A stretch of 64,000 bases of DNA from Ideonella sp. (GTDB lineage Bacteria; Pseudomonadota; Gammaproteobacteria; Burkholderiales; Burkholderiaceae_C): contig NZ_JADJDO010000040.1 in assembly GCF_016702655.1 (NCBI RefSeq), forward strand, positions 186,001 to 250,000, given 5' to 3'. The notes beneath the pieces are model-generated. The model did not search any database. It saw nothing but the letters and a program-made list of their open reading frames with translations, and was not told the DNA's origin. The position numbers were made by a program, and so were the translations under genes. This document shows positions 55,838 to 64,000 of this stretch, piece after piece. Position 1 is the stretch's first letter, and every line of letters starts with the position of its first letter.

Positions 55838-57005
55838 TGCGGGCTTCCATCAGGCCGATGAAGCGGTCGAACAGGTAGCCGATGTCGTGCGGCCCGGGCG
55901 AGGCCTCCGGATGGCCCTGGAAGCCGATCGCTGGCCGGTCGGTGTGCGCAAGGCCCTGCAGCGTGCCGTCGAAGAGCGACACATGCGTCGGTCGCAGCGT
56001 TGCCGGCAGGCTGGCCTCGTCGACCGCGAAGCCATGGTTCTGGCTCGTGATGCTGACGCGGCCGGTGTCGAGATCCTTGACCGGATGGTTGGCGCCGTGG
56101 TGGCCGAACTTCATCTTGAAGGTGCGCGCGCCCGAGGCGAGCGCGAGGATCTGGTGCCCGAGGCAGATGCCGAAGGTCGGCAGGGCGCGCGCGACGAACT
56201 CGCGCGTCGCGGCGATTGCGTACGTGCAGGGCTCGGGGTCGCCCGGGCCGTTGCTCAGGAAGATGCCGTCGGGCGCGAGCGCCAACGCCTCGACCGCGCT
56301 CGTCTGCGCCGGTACGACCGTGAGCCGGCAGCCGCGCTCGGCGAGCAGGCGCAGGATGTTGAACTTGATGCCGAAGTCGTAGGCGACGACGTGAAAGCGC
56401 GGCCGCGGCGGCTTGGCGAACCCCGGCTTGCCGTCGCTGCCGGAGAGTTCCCATTGCGCCTCGCTCCATGCGAACGGGGTGCGGGCGCTCACGACCCTGG
56501 CCAGGTCGAGCCCCGCCATGCTCGGCGCGCTGCGGGCGCGCGCGATGGCTTCCTCGCGCAGCGCCGACGTGACCGACTGCCCATGTTCGAGCGCGACGAT
56601 GCAGCCGTTCTGCGCGCCGGTGCTGCGCAGGCGGCGCGTCAGCTGGCGCGTGTCGACCTCTGCGATCGCCACCGTGGCCTCGTCGCGCAAGTACTGCGCG
56701 AGGCTGCGTTGACTGCGAAAGTTTGACGCACGTCGCGGCACGTCGCGCACGATCAGTCCCGCGGCCTGGACCTTGGCCGACTCGACATCCTGCGCATTGA
56801 CGCCCGTATTGCCTATGTGCGGATACGTCAGCGTGACGATCTGGCGGCAGTAGCTGGGGTCGGTGAGGATTTCCTGGTAGCCGGTGAGCGCGGTGTTGAA
56901 GACGACCTCGCCCGTCGTATGCCCCGCAGCGCCGACCGAAACACCTTCGAACACCGTGCCGTCGGCGAGCGCAAGCAGGGACTGACCTTGCAATGGCAAG
57001 AGCAC
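55830..57005 (-). CDS. carA: carbamoyl-phosphate synthase small subunit
   Basis: Glutamine amidotransferase subunit that feeds ammonia to CarB. The 391-residue protein has the class I GATase site: Cys in FGICLGHQ, with GHPEASPGPHD supplying His and Glu. The start is GTG (57005-57003) with GGAG seven nt upstream, giving MLLPLQGQSLLALADGT, the usual beginning; the upstream frame is Arg-rich leader. Confidence 0.97.
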
Positions 57006-57152
57006 GAGAATCTCCGTTCTGGCGCGCGCCCGGCGTCGATCCGGGAGCCTCCCGAGGCGGCCGGCCCGCAAGGGGCGCGTCGGTCCGGACAAGCTGCCCG
57101 CTCAAGCCGAGGGGCGCGCATCCAGCGACAAGGAACCAGGGCAGGTCTCGCC

Positions 57153-57174
57153 GCGAAACGGCATCTCGTTTCGC
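57153..57174 (-). promoter_or_regulatory. hairpin in the carA leader
   Basis: Perfect eight-base stem GCGAAACG/CGTTTCGC with six-nt loop, about 30 nt after the predicted start of transcription. No U-tract follows. It may be a regulatory or stabilising element of the 200-nt leader. Confidence 0.45.
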
Positions 57175-57203
57175 CAGGCGGCCGTTGATGGGTAAACTTT
57201 TGG

Positions 57204-57209
57204 ATTATA
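57204..57209 (-). promoter_or_regulatory. -10 element of carAB
   Basis: TATAAT on the minus strand, about 200 nt upstream of the carA GTG. The -35 is weak (CTGAGT at 17 nt). Confidence 0.55.
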
Positions 57210-57228
57210 GGTGACGGCTGCCGCTCAC

Positions 57229-57630
57229 TCAGAGCGCAGCAATGCCGGCACGCGCGATCTGCGCGTCCTCGGCCGACTTCACGCCACTGACGCCGACGGC
57301 GCCCACGCAATGACCCTGCACCATGACCGGCAAGCCGCCTTCGAGCAGGCCGTCGATCGCGGGCGCGCTCAGGAACGACACCCGCCCCTGGTTGATCATT
57401 TCCTCGTAGATCCGGCTCTCGCGCCGGCCGAGCGCCGCCGTGCGCGCCTTGGCGGGGGCGATGTGGGCCGAGACCGGCGCCGCGCCGTCGAGGCGCTGCA
57501 GCGCGAGCAGGTGGCCGCCATCGTCGACCACGGCGATCGTGACCGCCCAGCCGTTGGCCGCGGCTTCCGCCTCGCAGGCCGCGACCATGCGCTTCACATC
57601 GCCGAGATCCAGGGTCGGTTTGGTTTGCAT
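57229..57630 (-). CDS. GlcG/HbpS family (DUF336) protein
   Basis: The 133-residue cytoplasmic protein has the family pattern AVTIAVVDDGGHLLALQRLD, then AKARTAALGRRES and GAVGVSG. Members bind heme or act with glycolate or propanediol enzymes; here no such partner is adjacent, so the role is open. The ATG at 57630 has GGAAC upstream; an ATG five codons earlier (57645) is possible. Confidence 0.88.
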   Translation of the reverse strand: MQTKPTLDLGDVKRMVAACEAEAAANGWAVTIAVVDDGGHLLALQRLDGAAPVSAHIAPAKARTAALGRRESRIYEEMINQGRVSFLSAPAIDGLLEGGLPVMVQGHCVGAVGVSGVKSAEDAQIARAGIAAL

Positions 57631-57717
57631 TGTTGTTCCAGTCATCAGAGGAAGTGCCGGCGGTCGCGCCGAAAGACGTGACTGTACGCAAATCCTGCAG
57701 CCGGAGCGTCACGGAAC

Positions 57718-57723
57718 TAGAAT
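57718..57723 (+). promoter_or_regulatory. -10 element of the Bax1 gene
   Basis: TAGAAT, 48 nt before the ATG, with CTGCAG at 17 nt spacing as a weak -35. The leader contains TGGAGG as ribosome-binding site. Confidence 0.5.
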
Positions 57724-57770
57724 CGGCCTCGCGGGATCAGAGCCCGCAACCCATCCACCCTGGAGGTCTC

Positions 57771-58469
57771 ATGAACGAAAGTCTGCAAACTGCCTACGGC
57801 GCCTACGCGGGACGCGGCGATGTCGTGGCGGAGCGCAACCGGGTCCTGCGCAATACCTACTGGCTGCTTGCGCTGTCGATGATCCCCACCGTGCTCGGCG
57901 CATGGATAGGCGTCGCCACCGGTCTCGCCGCGGCGATGACGCCCGGCGTGAGCCTGATCGTCTTCCTCGGCGGTGCGTTCGGCCTGATGTTCGCGATCGA
58001 GAAGACCAAGAACTCGGCCGCCGGCGTGCCGGTGCTGCTCGGCTTCACCTTCTTCATGGGCCTGATGCTGTCGCGCCTGATCGGCGCCGTGCTCGGTCTC
58101 GGGAACGGCGCCGGCCTGATCATGACCGCGTTTGCCGGTACCGGGCTGATCTTCTTCGGCATGGCGATGATGTCGACCGTCATCAAGCGCGATCTGTCGA
58201 GCATGGGCAAGTGGCTCTTCATCGGCGTCATCATGCTGCTCGTGGCCGGGATTGCCAACGTGTTCATCCAGTCGGGCCCGTTGATGATCACGCTGTCGGT
58301 GCTCGCGATCGGCATCTTCTCGGCCTTCATCCTGCACGACCTCAAGCGCGTGCGCGACGGCGAGGAGACGAACTACATCACCGCGACCTTGGGCGTCTAC
58401 CTGAGCCTGTTCAACGTGTTCCAGTCGCTGCTGGCACTGCTGGGCATCTTCGGCGGCGACCGCGACTGA
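57771..58469 (+). CDS. Bax inhibitor-1 / YccA family membrane protein
   Basis: The 232-residue protein has seven predicted helices starting NTYWLLALSMIPTVLGAWIG and ending SLFNVFQSLLALLGIFGG, typical of bacterial BI-1 proteins such as YccA, which modulates FtsH in E. coli. ftsH is about 8 kb away, not adjacent. A strong ribosome-binding site (TGGAGG) fixes the start. Confidence 0.92.
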   Translation: MNESLQTAYGAYAGRGDVVAERNRVLRNTYWLLALSMIPTVLGAWIGVATGLAAAMTPGVSLIVFLGGAFGLMFAIEKTKNSAAGVPVLLGFTFFMGLMLSRLIGAVLGLGNGAGLIMTAFAGTGLIFFGMAMMSTVIKRDLSSMGKWLFIGVIMLLVAGIANVFIQSGPLMITLSVLAIGIFSAFILHDLKRVRDGEETNYITATLGVYLSLFNVFQSLLALLGIFGGDRD

Positions 58470-58497
58470 CGCCAAGTCCCCCGCTGTTACTAGCGAT

Positions 58498-58523
58498 CGA
58501 CGGGGCCCTTCGGGGCCCCGTCG
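58498..58523. terminator. bidirectional terminator between Bax1 gene and rlmD
   Basis: Eleven-base-pair stem CGACGGGGCCC/GGGCCCCGTCG with a TTCG tetraloop. It separates the convergent genes. U-tracts are weak on both sides. Confidence 0.75.
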
Positions 58524-58537
58524 GCGTTCTGGCGCCG

Positions 58538-59941
58538 TCACGCCGCCGCCGGTGCTGGCGGGGTGCCTTCGGCGCGGTCGAAGACCGCGATGCTCTCCAC
58601 ATGCGCGGTGTGGGCGAACATGTTGACCGCCGCCGCAGCACTGCAGACATATCCCGCCTGGTGAACCAGCAGCCCGGCGTCGCGCGCCAGGGTCGCCGGA
58701 TTGCAGCTGACGTAGACGATGCGCCGCGGCGGCACCCATCCCGGCGCCGCGGCGTCGGCGCTGCACAGGTCGGCGAGCGCCTTGGCGAGCGCGAAAGCGC
58801 CTTCGCGTGGCGGATCGACGAGCCACTTGTCGGCCCGGCCGTCAGCGGCCAGCGCCTCGGGCGTGATCTCGAACAGGTTACGGGCGACGAAACGCGTTCG
58901 CGCTGCAAGCCCCGGGTGATCGGCTTGCGCACGCAGGGCATTCGCCCGCGCCCGCGCGACGAGCGCCTCGCTGCCCTCGACGCCCAGCACCTCGCGCGCC
59001 CGGGTCGCGATCGGCAGCGTGAAGTTTCCGAGGCCGCAGAACCAGTCGATCACGCGCTCGCCGGGTTGCACGTCGAGCAGGCGCAGCGCGCGCCCGACCA
59101 GCACCCGGTTGATGTGCGGATTGACCTGCGTGAAGTCGGTCGGGCGAAACGGCATCACGAGCCCGAACTCCTCGAGCGTGTAGGCCAGCTCGGGGCCCGA
59201 ATCGTCGAGGCGCACGACGCTGTCGGGCCCCTTGGGTTGCAGCCACCATTGCACGTCGTGCCGCGCGCCAAAACCGCGCAGACGATCGAGGTCGGCTGCG
59301 GACAACGGCTCGAGATGACGCAGCACGAGCGCCGTCACCGGGTCGCCCATGGCGAGCTCGATCTGCGGCAGCCGGTCACGCTGATCCATCGTGAGGATCA
59401 GCTCGCGCAGCGGCATCAGCAGCGCACTCGCCCGCGGAGCCAGCACGGCACAGGTCTGCATGTCGGCCACGTAGCTCGACTTGCGCTCGTGAAATCCGAC
59501 CAATACCGTGCCCTTCTTGTGCACGTGGCGCACCGACAACCGGGCCCGGTAGCGATAACCGAAGGCCGGGCCTTCGAGCGGGCGCAGCATCTGCGCGGGC
59601 CTGACCTTGGCCAAGTGCCACAGGCTGTCCTCGAGCACGCGCTGCTTGACCGCCACCTGCGCCGCCGGGTGCAGGTGCTGCATCTTGCAGCCACCGCAGG
59701 CGCCGGCATGAAGGCCGAAGTGCGGGCAGGCCGGCGTCACGCGCTGCGCGCTCTCGCGCGCCAGCGCCGTCATCGTGGCCTGCTCCCAATGCGCCTTGCG
59801 ACGCCCGACGCGCGCCTGGACCAGCTCGCCCGGCAGCGCGCCCTCGACGAACACGACCTTGCCTTCGCGGTTGTGCGCCACGCCGCGCGCTTCGAGGTCG
59901 AGCGACTCGACCGCCAGCCATTCGCCATCGCCCTGCATCAT
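58538..59941 (-). CDS. rlmD: 23S rRNA (uracil-1939-C5)-methyltransferase RlmD
   Basis: The 467-residue enzyme has an N-terminal TRAM domain, Fe-S cysteines (CPHFGLHAGACGGC), the SAM-binding WFCGLGNFTLP and the catalytic Cys in VYVSCNPATLARD. Start: the first of two adjacent ATGs (59941), overlapping a micro-ORF stop as ATGA. Confidence 0.96.
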   Translation of the reverse strand: MMQGDGEWLAVESLDLEARGVAHNREGKVVFVEGALPGELVQARVGRRKAHWEQATMTALARESAQRVTPACPHFGLHAGACGGCKMQHLHPAAQVAVKQRVLEDSLWHLAKVRPAQMLRPLEGPAFGYRYRARLSVRHVHKKGTVLVGFHERKSSYVADMQTCAVLAPRASALLMPLRELILTMDQRDRLPQIELAMGDPVTALVLRHLEPLSAADLDRLRGFGARHDVQWWLQPKGPDSVVRLDDSGPELAYTLEEFGLVMPFRPTDFTQVNPHINRVLVGRALRLLDVQPGERVIDWFCGLGNFTLPIATRAREVLGVEGSEALVARARANALRAQADHPGLAARTRFVARNLFEITPEALAADGRADKWLVDPPREGAFALAKALADLCSADAAAPGWVPPRRIVYVSCNPATLARDAGLLVHQAGYVCSAAAAVNMFAHTAHVESIAVFDRAEGTPPAPAAA

Positions 59942-60036
59942 GGGCGCGCATTATCCGGGCTGCCGGTGGCGCTCACTGGTGTACCTTCGTGCTGCGCACT
60001 CCGGTATTCGCCCTTGGGGCGGCCCGGCGGGCTCAT
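59938..60036 (-). CDS. micro-ORF upstream of rlmD, made of repeat family B
   Basis: Thirty-two codons beginning MSPPGRPKGEYRSAQHEG. Its TGA (59940-59938) overlaps the rlmD ATG (59941-59939). The same peptide pattern is found in frame inside the pseudokinase gene (33099-33158). Translation is not shown, but frame conservation argues for it. Confidence 0.4.
   Translation of the reverse strand: MSPPGRPKGEYRSAQHEGTPVSATGSPDNARP
59950..59955 (-). promoter_or_regulatory. -10-like element next to the rlmD start
   Basis: GATAAT followed by eight bases and ATG. It also encodes Asp-Asn within the micro-ORF, so it could be coincidental. No -35. Confidence 0.35.
59979..60036. repeat. dispersed repeat, family B copy 3
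   Basis: About 80% identical to 33099-33158 and recognisably related to 19923-19984. Core CGTGCTGCGCACTCCGG, CGCCCTTGGGGCGG and CCGGCGGG. It lies between rlmD and the divergent surface-antigen-like gene. Confidence 0.75.
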
Positions 60037-60078
60037 GCACAATCGCCACCAGCCCGCAGACCCTGGTTCGAGACGACG

Positions 60079-60438
60079 ATGATCAAGGCCCTTGCCACAC
60101 CCCTTGCGCTGTGCCTGCTGCTTGCGGCCGGTACGACCCAGGCGCAGTACCTCAACATGCTCGGCGCCTCGCCGGTATCGAAATTCACCGATGCCGACAC
60201 CAAGATGATGATGACTGCGATCGACAAGGCGCTCGCGAACCCGGCCGATGGCGTGGCGCAGCCCTGGAAGAATGATGCCTCGCCGGCCAACGGCGTCGTG
60301 ACGGTGCGCAAGAGCTATGTCGCCGACGGTCGCAAGTGCCGTGACCTGCTCATCGCCAACAGTTACAAGACCCTCAAGGGCGAGGCCGAGCACATGTTCT
60401 GCCAGGATGGAGCGGGGCAATGGAAGCTGGTGCAGTGA
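60079..60438 (+). CDS. secreted protein resembling the RT0821/Lpp0805 surface-antigen domain
   Basis: The 119-residue protein has a signal peptide (ALATPLALCLLLAAGTTQA) and then a small domain with PWKNDASPANGVVTVRKSYV and CRDLLIANSY, similar to the C-terminal part of 17-kDa surface antigens. The two cysteines may form a disulfide. Function unknown. The AI-2E gene begins 42 bp later. Confidence 0.7.
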   Translation: MIKALATPLALCLLLAAGTTQAQYLNMLGASPVSKFTDADTKMMMTAIDKALANPADGVAQPWKNDASPANGVVTVRKSYVADGRKCRDLLIANSYKTLKGEAEHMFCQDGAGQWKLVQ

Positions 60439-60480
60439 GCACCGGCTGCGTGCGCTGAGCGCATTCAAGGAAGCCAAGCC

Positions 60481-61581
60481 ATGCAGGAACCCGCACGCGA
60501 CATCGTTCGCACCACGCTCGGCGTGCTCTTCATCGGGCTGCTGATCGTCAGCTGCCTGTGGATACTGCGCCCCTTCCTGGCGGCCACGATCTGGTCCACG
60601 ATGCTCGTCGTCGCGACCTGGCCGGTGCTGATCTGGGCCCAAAACCGCCTCTGGGGCCGACGCAGCCTGGCCGTGATCGTGATGTCGCTGCTGATGCTGC
60701 TGTTGTTCGTCGTGCCGTTGATGCTCGCCATCGGCACCATCGTCTCGCACGCCGACATCATCGTCGGCAAGGTCACGTCGTTCGCGAGCAACCCGCTGCC
60801 GCCTGCGCCGCCATGGGTTGCAGGGCTGCCGCTGGTCGGCGACAGGATTGCCGCCCTCTGGGAGGAGGCAGTCGCCTCCGGCGCCGGCGGCCTGCTGGCG
60901 CGCCTCATGCCTTATGCCGACGACATCTTCAAATGGTCGGTCTCGCAGGCCGGCGGGGTGGGATTCCTGTTCGTGCAGTTCCTGCTCACGGTCGCGATCT
61001 CGGCGCTGATGTATGCCGGCGGCGAGACCGCTGCGGCGGCCGTGCATCGTTTCGGCACGCGGCTGGCGGGCGTCCATGGCGGCAACGCGGTCACGCTGGC
61101 CGGCCAGGCGATCCGCAGCGTTGCACTCGGCGTCGGGGTCACGGCGGTCGTGCAGGCGGGGCTCGGGGGCATAGGTCTGGCAATCGCCGGCATCCCCTTT
61201 GCGGGGCTGTTGACTGCGATCATGCTGCTCATGTGCATCGCGCAAATCGGTCCGGGGCTGGTGCTGTTCCCGGCCGTGGCCTGGGTCTATTGGACCGGCG
61301 AGACCGGCTGGGGCACCTTCCTGCTCGTCTGGTCGCTCGTCGTCGCAACCTTGGACAACGTGCTGCGACCGGCGCTGATCAAGCGTGGCGCCGACCTGCC
61401 GCTGATCCTGATCTTCGCCGGCGTCATCGGTGGCCTGCTCGCCTTCGGGCTGGTAGGCATCTTCGTCGGCCCGGTCTTGCTTGCCGTTGGATACACGCTG
61501 CTCGGCTCGTGGGTCGGCGACGGCGTCACGCCGCGCACGCCGCCGCAGGCTGCGCCGGCTGCGCGCAGCGACGCAGGGTGA
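60481..61581 (+). CDS. AI-2E family transporter (PerM/YdiK type)
   Basis: The 366-residue protein has about eight membrane helices with the family segments FLAATIWSTMLVVATWPVL and DNVLRPALIKRGADLPLILI. Members transport autoinducer-2 or act as ion exchangers; the substrate is not predictable here. An AAGGAAG ribosome-binding site precedes the ATG. Confidence 0.92.
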   Translation: MQEPARDIVRTTLGVLFIGLLIVSCLWILRPFLAATIWSTMLVVATWPVLIWAQNRLWGRRSLAVIVMSLLMLLLFVVPLMLAIGTIVSHADIIVGKVTSFASNPLPPAPPWVAGLPLVGDRIAALWEEAVASGAGGLLARLMPYADDIFKWSVSQAGGVGFLFVQFLLTVAISALMYAGGETAAAAVHRFGTRLAGVHGGNAVTLAGQAIRSVALGVGVTAVVQAGLGGIGLAIAGIPFAGLLTAIMLLMCIAQIGPGLVLFPAVAWVYWTGETGWGTFLLVWSLVVATLDNVLRPALIKRGADLPLILIFAGVIGGLLAFGLVGIFVGPVLLAVGYTLLGSWVGDGVTPRTPPQAAPAARSDAG

Positions 61582-61646
61582 CGGTGCAGGAGCTGCTCGG
61601 CCCGGCGCAGCGCAGCAGCGGGTCCGAGAAGGAGTCAGTTCGCCGC

Positions 61647-62015
61647 TCAGCTCCGCCGTAACGCCTCGGCCACGCGCTGCGGGCTGAAGCCCACCTGCGG
61701 CCGGCCGCGCACCAGCAGCACCGGCGTGCCCGGCGACAGCAGCGCGGCAAAGCGTGCCGCGCAGGCCGCGTCGCGCTCGATGCTGCACTCCGAGAACGGC
61801 ACCGAGTGCTCGGCGAACCAGGCCCGCGCCTGGGCGCAGTAGACGCAGGTGTCGGACGAGATCATCTCGATGTCGCCCGGCCTGGCGAGTGCCGCCACCT
61901 CGCTGCCGACGCGCGCCGACGACCAGGCGCGCCAGGCCTCGCTCGCCCCGCCGACGGCCAGAATCAGCACGATCAGGCCGAGGCCGGAGCGCAAGCGGGG
62001 CGTCAGGGCCATCAC
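61647..62015 (-). CDS. membrane-anchored glutaredoxin-like protein
   Basis: The 122-residue protein has one N-terminal membrane helix (LGLIVLILAVGGASEAW) and then a glutaredoxin fold with active site CVYC and TPVLLV (cis-Pro). The redox domain probably faces the periplasm. It ends 66 bp from the convergent AI-2E gene. Confidence 0.88.
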   Translation of the reverse strand: MMALTPRLRSGLGLIVLILAVGGASEAWRAWSSARVGSEVAALARPGDIEMISSDTCVYCAQARAWFAEHSVPFSECSIERDAACAARFAALLSPGTPVLLVRGRPQVGFSPQRVAEALRRS

Positions 62016-62043
62016 CGGTGCGCGCCCGCCGCCGTGACGCTGC

Positions 62044-62409
62044 CTACTCGGTCCAGAGGGCCGCAGTGACGACGATCTCGATCTTCCACTCCGGCCGCGC
62101 GAGCCGTGCCTGCACCGTCGCGCGCGGCGGCGCGTCGCCGGGGGCGACCCAGTCGTCCCAGATCTCGTTCATGGCCGCGAAGTCGGCCATGTCGGCGAGG
62201 TAGATCTCGGCGCGCAGGATGTGCGCGTTGTCGGTGCCGGCCTCGTGCAGCAGCTTGTCGACCGCCGCCAGCACCTGCCGCGCCTGACCCTTGATGTCCT
62301 GCGACGCGTCCTCGGCCACCTGCCCGGCCAGGTACACCGTGCCGTGGTGGATGGCCATCTCGCTCATCCTGTCACCGACGTGAAAACGGCGCACGCCTTC
62401 GCTGATCAT
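62044..62409 (-). CDS. ridA: RidA family reactive enamine/imine deaminase
   Basis: The 121-residue protein has the family pattern GTVYLAGQVAEDASQDIKGQ, DNAHILRAEIYLADMADF and a late P-x-R-x-T-like segment PPRATVQARLARPEWKIEI. RidA proteins remove reactive 2-aminoacrylate. Its ATG overlaps the plsY stop by ATGA. Confidence 0.93.
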   Translation of the reverse strand: MISEGVRRFHVGDRMSEMAIHHGTVYLAGQVAEDASQDIKGQARQVLAAVDKLLHEAGTDNAHILRAEIYLADMADFAAMNEIWDDWVAPGDAPPRATVQARLARPEWKIEIVVTAALWTE

Positions 62410-63164
62410 GATTTGCCTTCTCCCTTGTCGTTTGGCTGCAGTTGACCTTGTCGACGCGCGCGGGCACGTTTTCGCTCCTCGTGCGCCGCGTCGTGCGAAT
62501 GCTTGTGGCCCGGCGCATGGGCGGGCGCGGCAGGCGCGGCCGGCGCCGGCTCGCGCGCCTTGCCGCCGATGCGGCTCTCGGTGCCGGCGAGCAGCTTGCC
62601 GATGTTGGCGCTGTGGCGCCACACGAGCAGCAGGCTCATCACGATGATCGAAGGCACGGCGGCGTTGAAGTCCCAGAACAGCAGCTGGTAGAACGGCGCG
62701 AACACCGCAGCCACCAGCGCTGCGAGCGACGAATAGCGGAAGAAGAAGGCGATGATGAGCCAGGTGGCGAGCGTCGCCGCGCCGAGCAGCGGATTGAGCG
62801 CGAGCAGCACACCGGCTGCGGTGGCCACGCCCTTGCCGCCCTCGAAGCGGAAGAACAGCGGCCACAGGTGGCCGGCAAACGCCGCCAACCCCACGAGGCC
62901 CTGCGCACCCAGGCCCAACCCCCAGGGCCCGCCCCAGAGCACGACCGCCAGCACCGGCAGGTAGCCCTTGAGGGCATCGAGCAACAGCGTCGCCACCGCG
63001 GCGGCCTTGTTGCCCGAGCGCAGCACGTTGGTCGCGCCGGGGTTGCCCGAGCCGTACGAGCGCGGATCCGACAGCCCCATCAGCCGGCTGACGATGACCG
63101 CGAACGAGAGCGACCCGACCAGGTACGCGCCGAGCATTGCCGCGAAGATGTTGAGCATCTGCAT
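62406..63164 (-). CDS. plsY: glycerol-3-phosphate acyltransferase PlsY
   Basis: Makes lysophosphatidic acid from acyl-phosphate in the inner membrane. The 252-residue protein has GSGNPGATNVLR and FEGGKGVATAAG, the glycerol-phosphate and acyl-phosphate motifs, and five helices. A C-terminal extension of about 50 residues, rich in Ala, Pro, His and Arg, follows the family core. The ATG at 63164 fits the conserved start; the earlier GTG (63179) is less likely. Confidence 0.95.
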   Translation of the reverse strand: MQMLNIFAAMLGAYLVGSLSFAVIVSRLMGLSDPRSYGSGNPGATNVLRSGNKAAAVATLLLDALKGYLPVLAVVLWGGPWGLGLGAQGLVGLAAFAGHLWPLFFRFEGGKGVATAAGVLLALNPLLGAATLATWLIIAFFFRYSSLAALVAAVFAPFYQLLFWDFNAAVPSIIVMSLLLVWRHSANIGKLLAGTESRIGGKAREPAPAAPAAPAHAPGHKHSHDAAHEERKRARARRQGQLQPNDKGEGKS

Positions 63165-63168
63165 GGGG

Positions 63169-63663
63169 CTATTCTGCACTCGCGCAATGCACCTCGCGTG
63201 CGCCGAGCAGGCGCACGAGCAGCGCCGGATCGAGGCCGACGAGGTAGCCGCGCCGCCCGCCGTTGATGTAGATCGCCGGCAGCGCGAGCACGCCGGCCTC
63301 CACGCAGACCGGCATCGCCTTGCGCAGGCCGAACGGCGACGTGCCGCCGACCTGGTAGCCGCTGTGGCGCTGCGCCGTCTCGGGCGTGCAGGGCTCGACC
63401 TTCTTGCAGCCGATGGCGCGCGCGAGGCTCTTCAGGCTCACGCTGCGGTCGCCGTGCATCAGCACGACGAGCGGCTGTGCGTGCTCGTCCTGCATCACGA
63501 GCGTCTTGATCACCTGATGCTCCGGCACGCCGAGCTGTCGCGCCGACTCGGCCGTGCCGCCATGCTCGACATAGTCGTACACGTGCTCGCTGAAGCTCAC
63601 GCCTTGCCGGCGCAGAAACTGCGTGGCTCGCGTCTCGCTGACGTGGTCGCTGCGCTTGGCCAT
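63169..63663 (-). CDS. ybaK: Cys-tRNA(Pro)/Cys-tRNA(Cys) deacylase (YbaK/EbsC)
   Basis: Hydrolyses Cys-tRNA mis-made by prolyl-tRNA synthetase. The 164-residue protein has the catalytic Lys in VIKTLVMQDE and the conserved GGTSPFGLRKAMPVCVEA. It ends 4 bp before plsY starts. The ATG at 63663 is preferred over an Arg-rich extension. Confidence 0.95.
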   Translation of the reverse strand: MAKRSDHVSETRATQFLRRQGVSFSEHVYDYVEHGGTAESARQLGVPEHQVIKTLVMQDEHAQPLVVLMHGDRSVSLKSLARAIGCKKVEPCTPETAQRHSGYQVGGTSPFGLRKAMPVCVEAGVLALPAIYINGGRRGYLVGLDPALLVRLLGAREVHCASAE

Positions 63664-63679
63664 GGCGGGTCCGCCAACC

Positions 63680-64000
63680 CTACTGCGCCGGGTCGCGGAT
63701 CTCCCAGCGGATGGCGTCGATCGCCGCCAGAAGTTCGGGCGCGAGCGTGGTGCCCCAGGCATCGAGGTTCTCGTCGAGCTGCGCCGGCGAGGTCACGCCG
63801 ACGATCGTGCACGCCGTCTGCCACTTCGTGAAGCACCACGCGAGCGCCATCCGCGTCGGCGTCAGGCCATGCGCACGTGCCAGCGCGTTGTAGCGCCGCG
63901 CCGCCTCCCTCGACTCGGCGCGGCCCCAGCGCTGCTGCTTCATCGACTCGAAGATCGCCATCCGGCCCACGGTGTCGGGCCGCGGCCCGTCGTACTTGCC
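63680..64000 (-). CDS. aldo/keto reductase (5' end outside window)
   Basis: The visible C-terminal 106 residues contain KYDGPRPDTVGRMAIFESM, then TPTRMALAWCFTKWQTACTIVG and QLDENLDAWG, as in the Tas-type NADP(H)-dependent aldo/keto reductases. The frame continues past the window edge. Catalytic Tyr and Lys are outside. It lies 16 bp upstream of ybaK on the same strand. Confidence 0.88.
   Translation of the reverse strand, partial: GKYDGPRPDTVGRMAIFESMKQQRWGRAESREAARRYNALARAHGLTPTRMALAWCFTKWQTACTIVGVTSPAQLDENLDAWGTTLAPELLAAIDAIRWEIRDPAQ

Overview
The window is a high-GC (about two-thirds G+C) chromosomal segment with near-continuous coding. Gene order and protein families point to a betaproteobacterium of the order Burkholderiales, probably the Rubrivivax/Leptothrix/Methylibium side. 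Supporting signs are tilS-lysC-tRNA-Ser, dnaX-ybaB-recR beside the 4.5S SRP RNA, trxA-rho-rpmE, pstSCAB-phoUBR next to glmM-folP-ftsH-rlmE, and greA-carB-carA. This assignment is an inference from synteny and family resemblance. No rRNA, CRISPR array, intact insertion sequence or prophage was seen.

Layout. 1-2.7 kb: 3' part of tilS, lysC, tRNA-Ser(GCU) with terminator. 2.7-5.9 kb (minus): MerR regulator, VIT-domain protein and vWA protein; the last two look like one gene split by one base. 5.9-7.2 kb: a patch of broken genes (a frameshifted hypothetical, an N-terminal RecB-like nuclease fragment joined to a C-terminal livF fragment). 7.3-13.6 kb: a hypothetical and a tripartite RND efflux operon. 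13.9-17.5 kb: pqiA-pqiA-pqiB-pqiC lipid-transport operon. 17.6-22.7 kb (minus): mltG-tmk-holB-pilZ-tatD-ankyrin protein and a small hypothetical. 22.7-28.2 kb: ygfZ, then (minus) dnaX-ybaB-recR-esterase-thioesterase/GNAT fusion. 28.2-28.8 kb: a block of GC-rich repeats and the SRP RNA. 28.9-30.1 kb: two orphan genes. 30.1-34.7 kb (minus): a pseudokinase-HDOD protein and a kinase-HDOD-GAF protein. 34.9-38.8 kb: trxA, rho, rpmE and a membrane glycosyltransferase. 39-45.8 kb (minus): complete phosphate module pstSCAB-phoU-phoB-phoR with a Pho box. 45.8-57.2 kb: mostly minus-strand housekeeping genes (glmM, folP, ftsH, rlmE, DUF4149, greA, carB, carA) with yhbY divergent. 57.2-64 kb: GlcG-like protein, Bax1-type membrane protein, rlmD, a surface-antigen-like protein, AI-2E permease, glutaredoxin, ridA, plsY, ybaK and the end of an aldo/keto reductase gene.

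The most interesting signal is a set of dispersed GC-rich elements between genes that carry micro-ORFs. At six places (before pqiA, pilZ, dnaX, folP, the DUF4149 gene and rlmD) a 19-57 codon micro-ORF ends inside or within 10 nt of the next gene's start codon, often as an ATGA overlap. In three of these places (before pilZ, folP and the DUF4149 gene) it also begins at the previous gene's stop. One element family has a stem whose arms differ between loci but stay complementary around a conserved loop. Another family is also found in frame inside the pseudokinase gene. This suggests mobile structured repeats that pass as translational-coupling linkers; whether they are translated is untested.

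A second pattern is a -10-like hexamer placed 5-8 nt before the ATG of merR, ygfZ, yhbY and rlmD, which would give leaderless or nearly leaderless transcripts. Long antisense ORFs opposite carB, ftsH and the RND pump were judged artefacts of high GC and left out.
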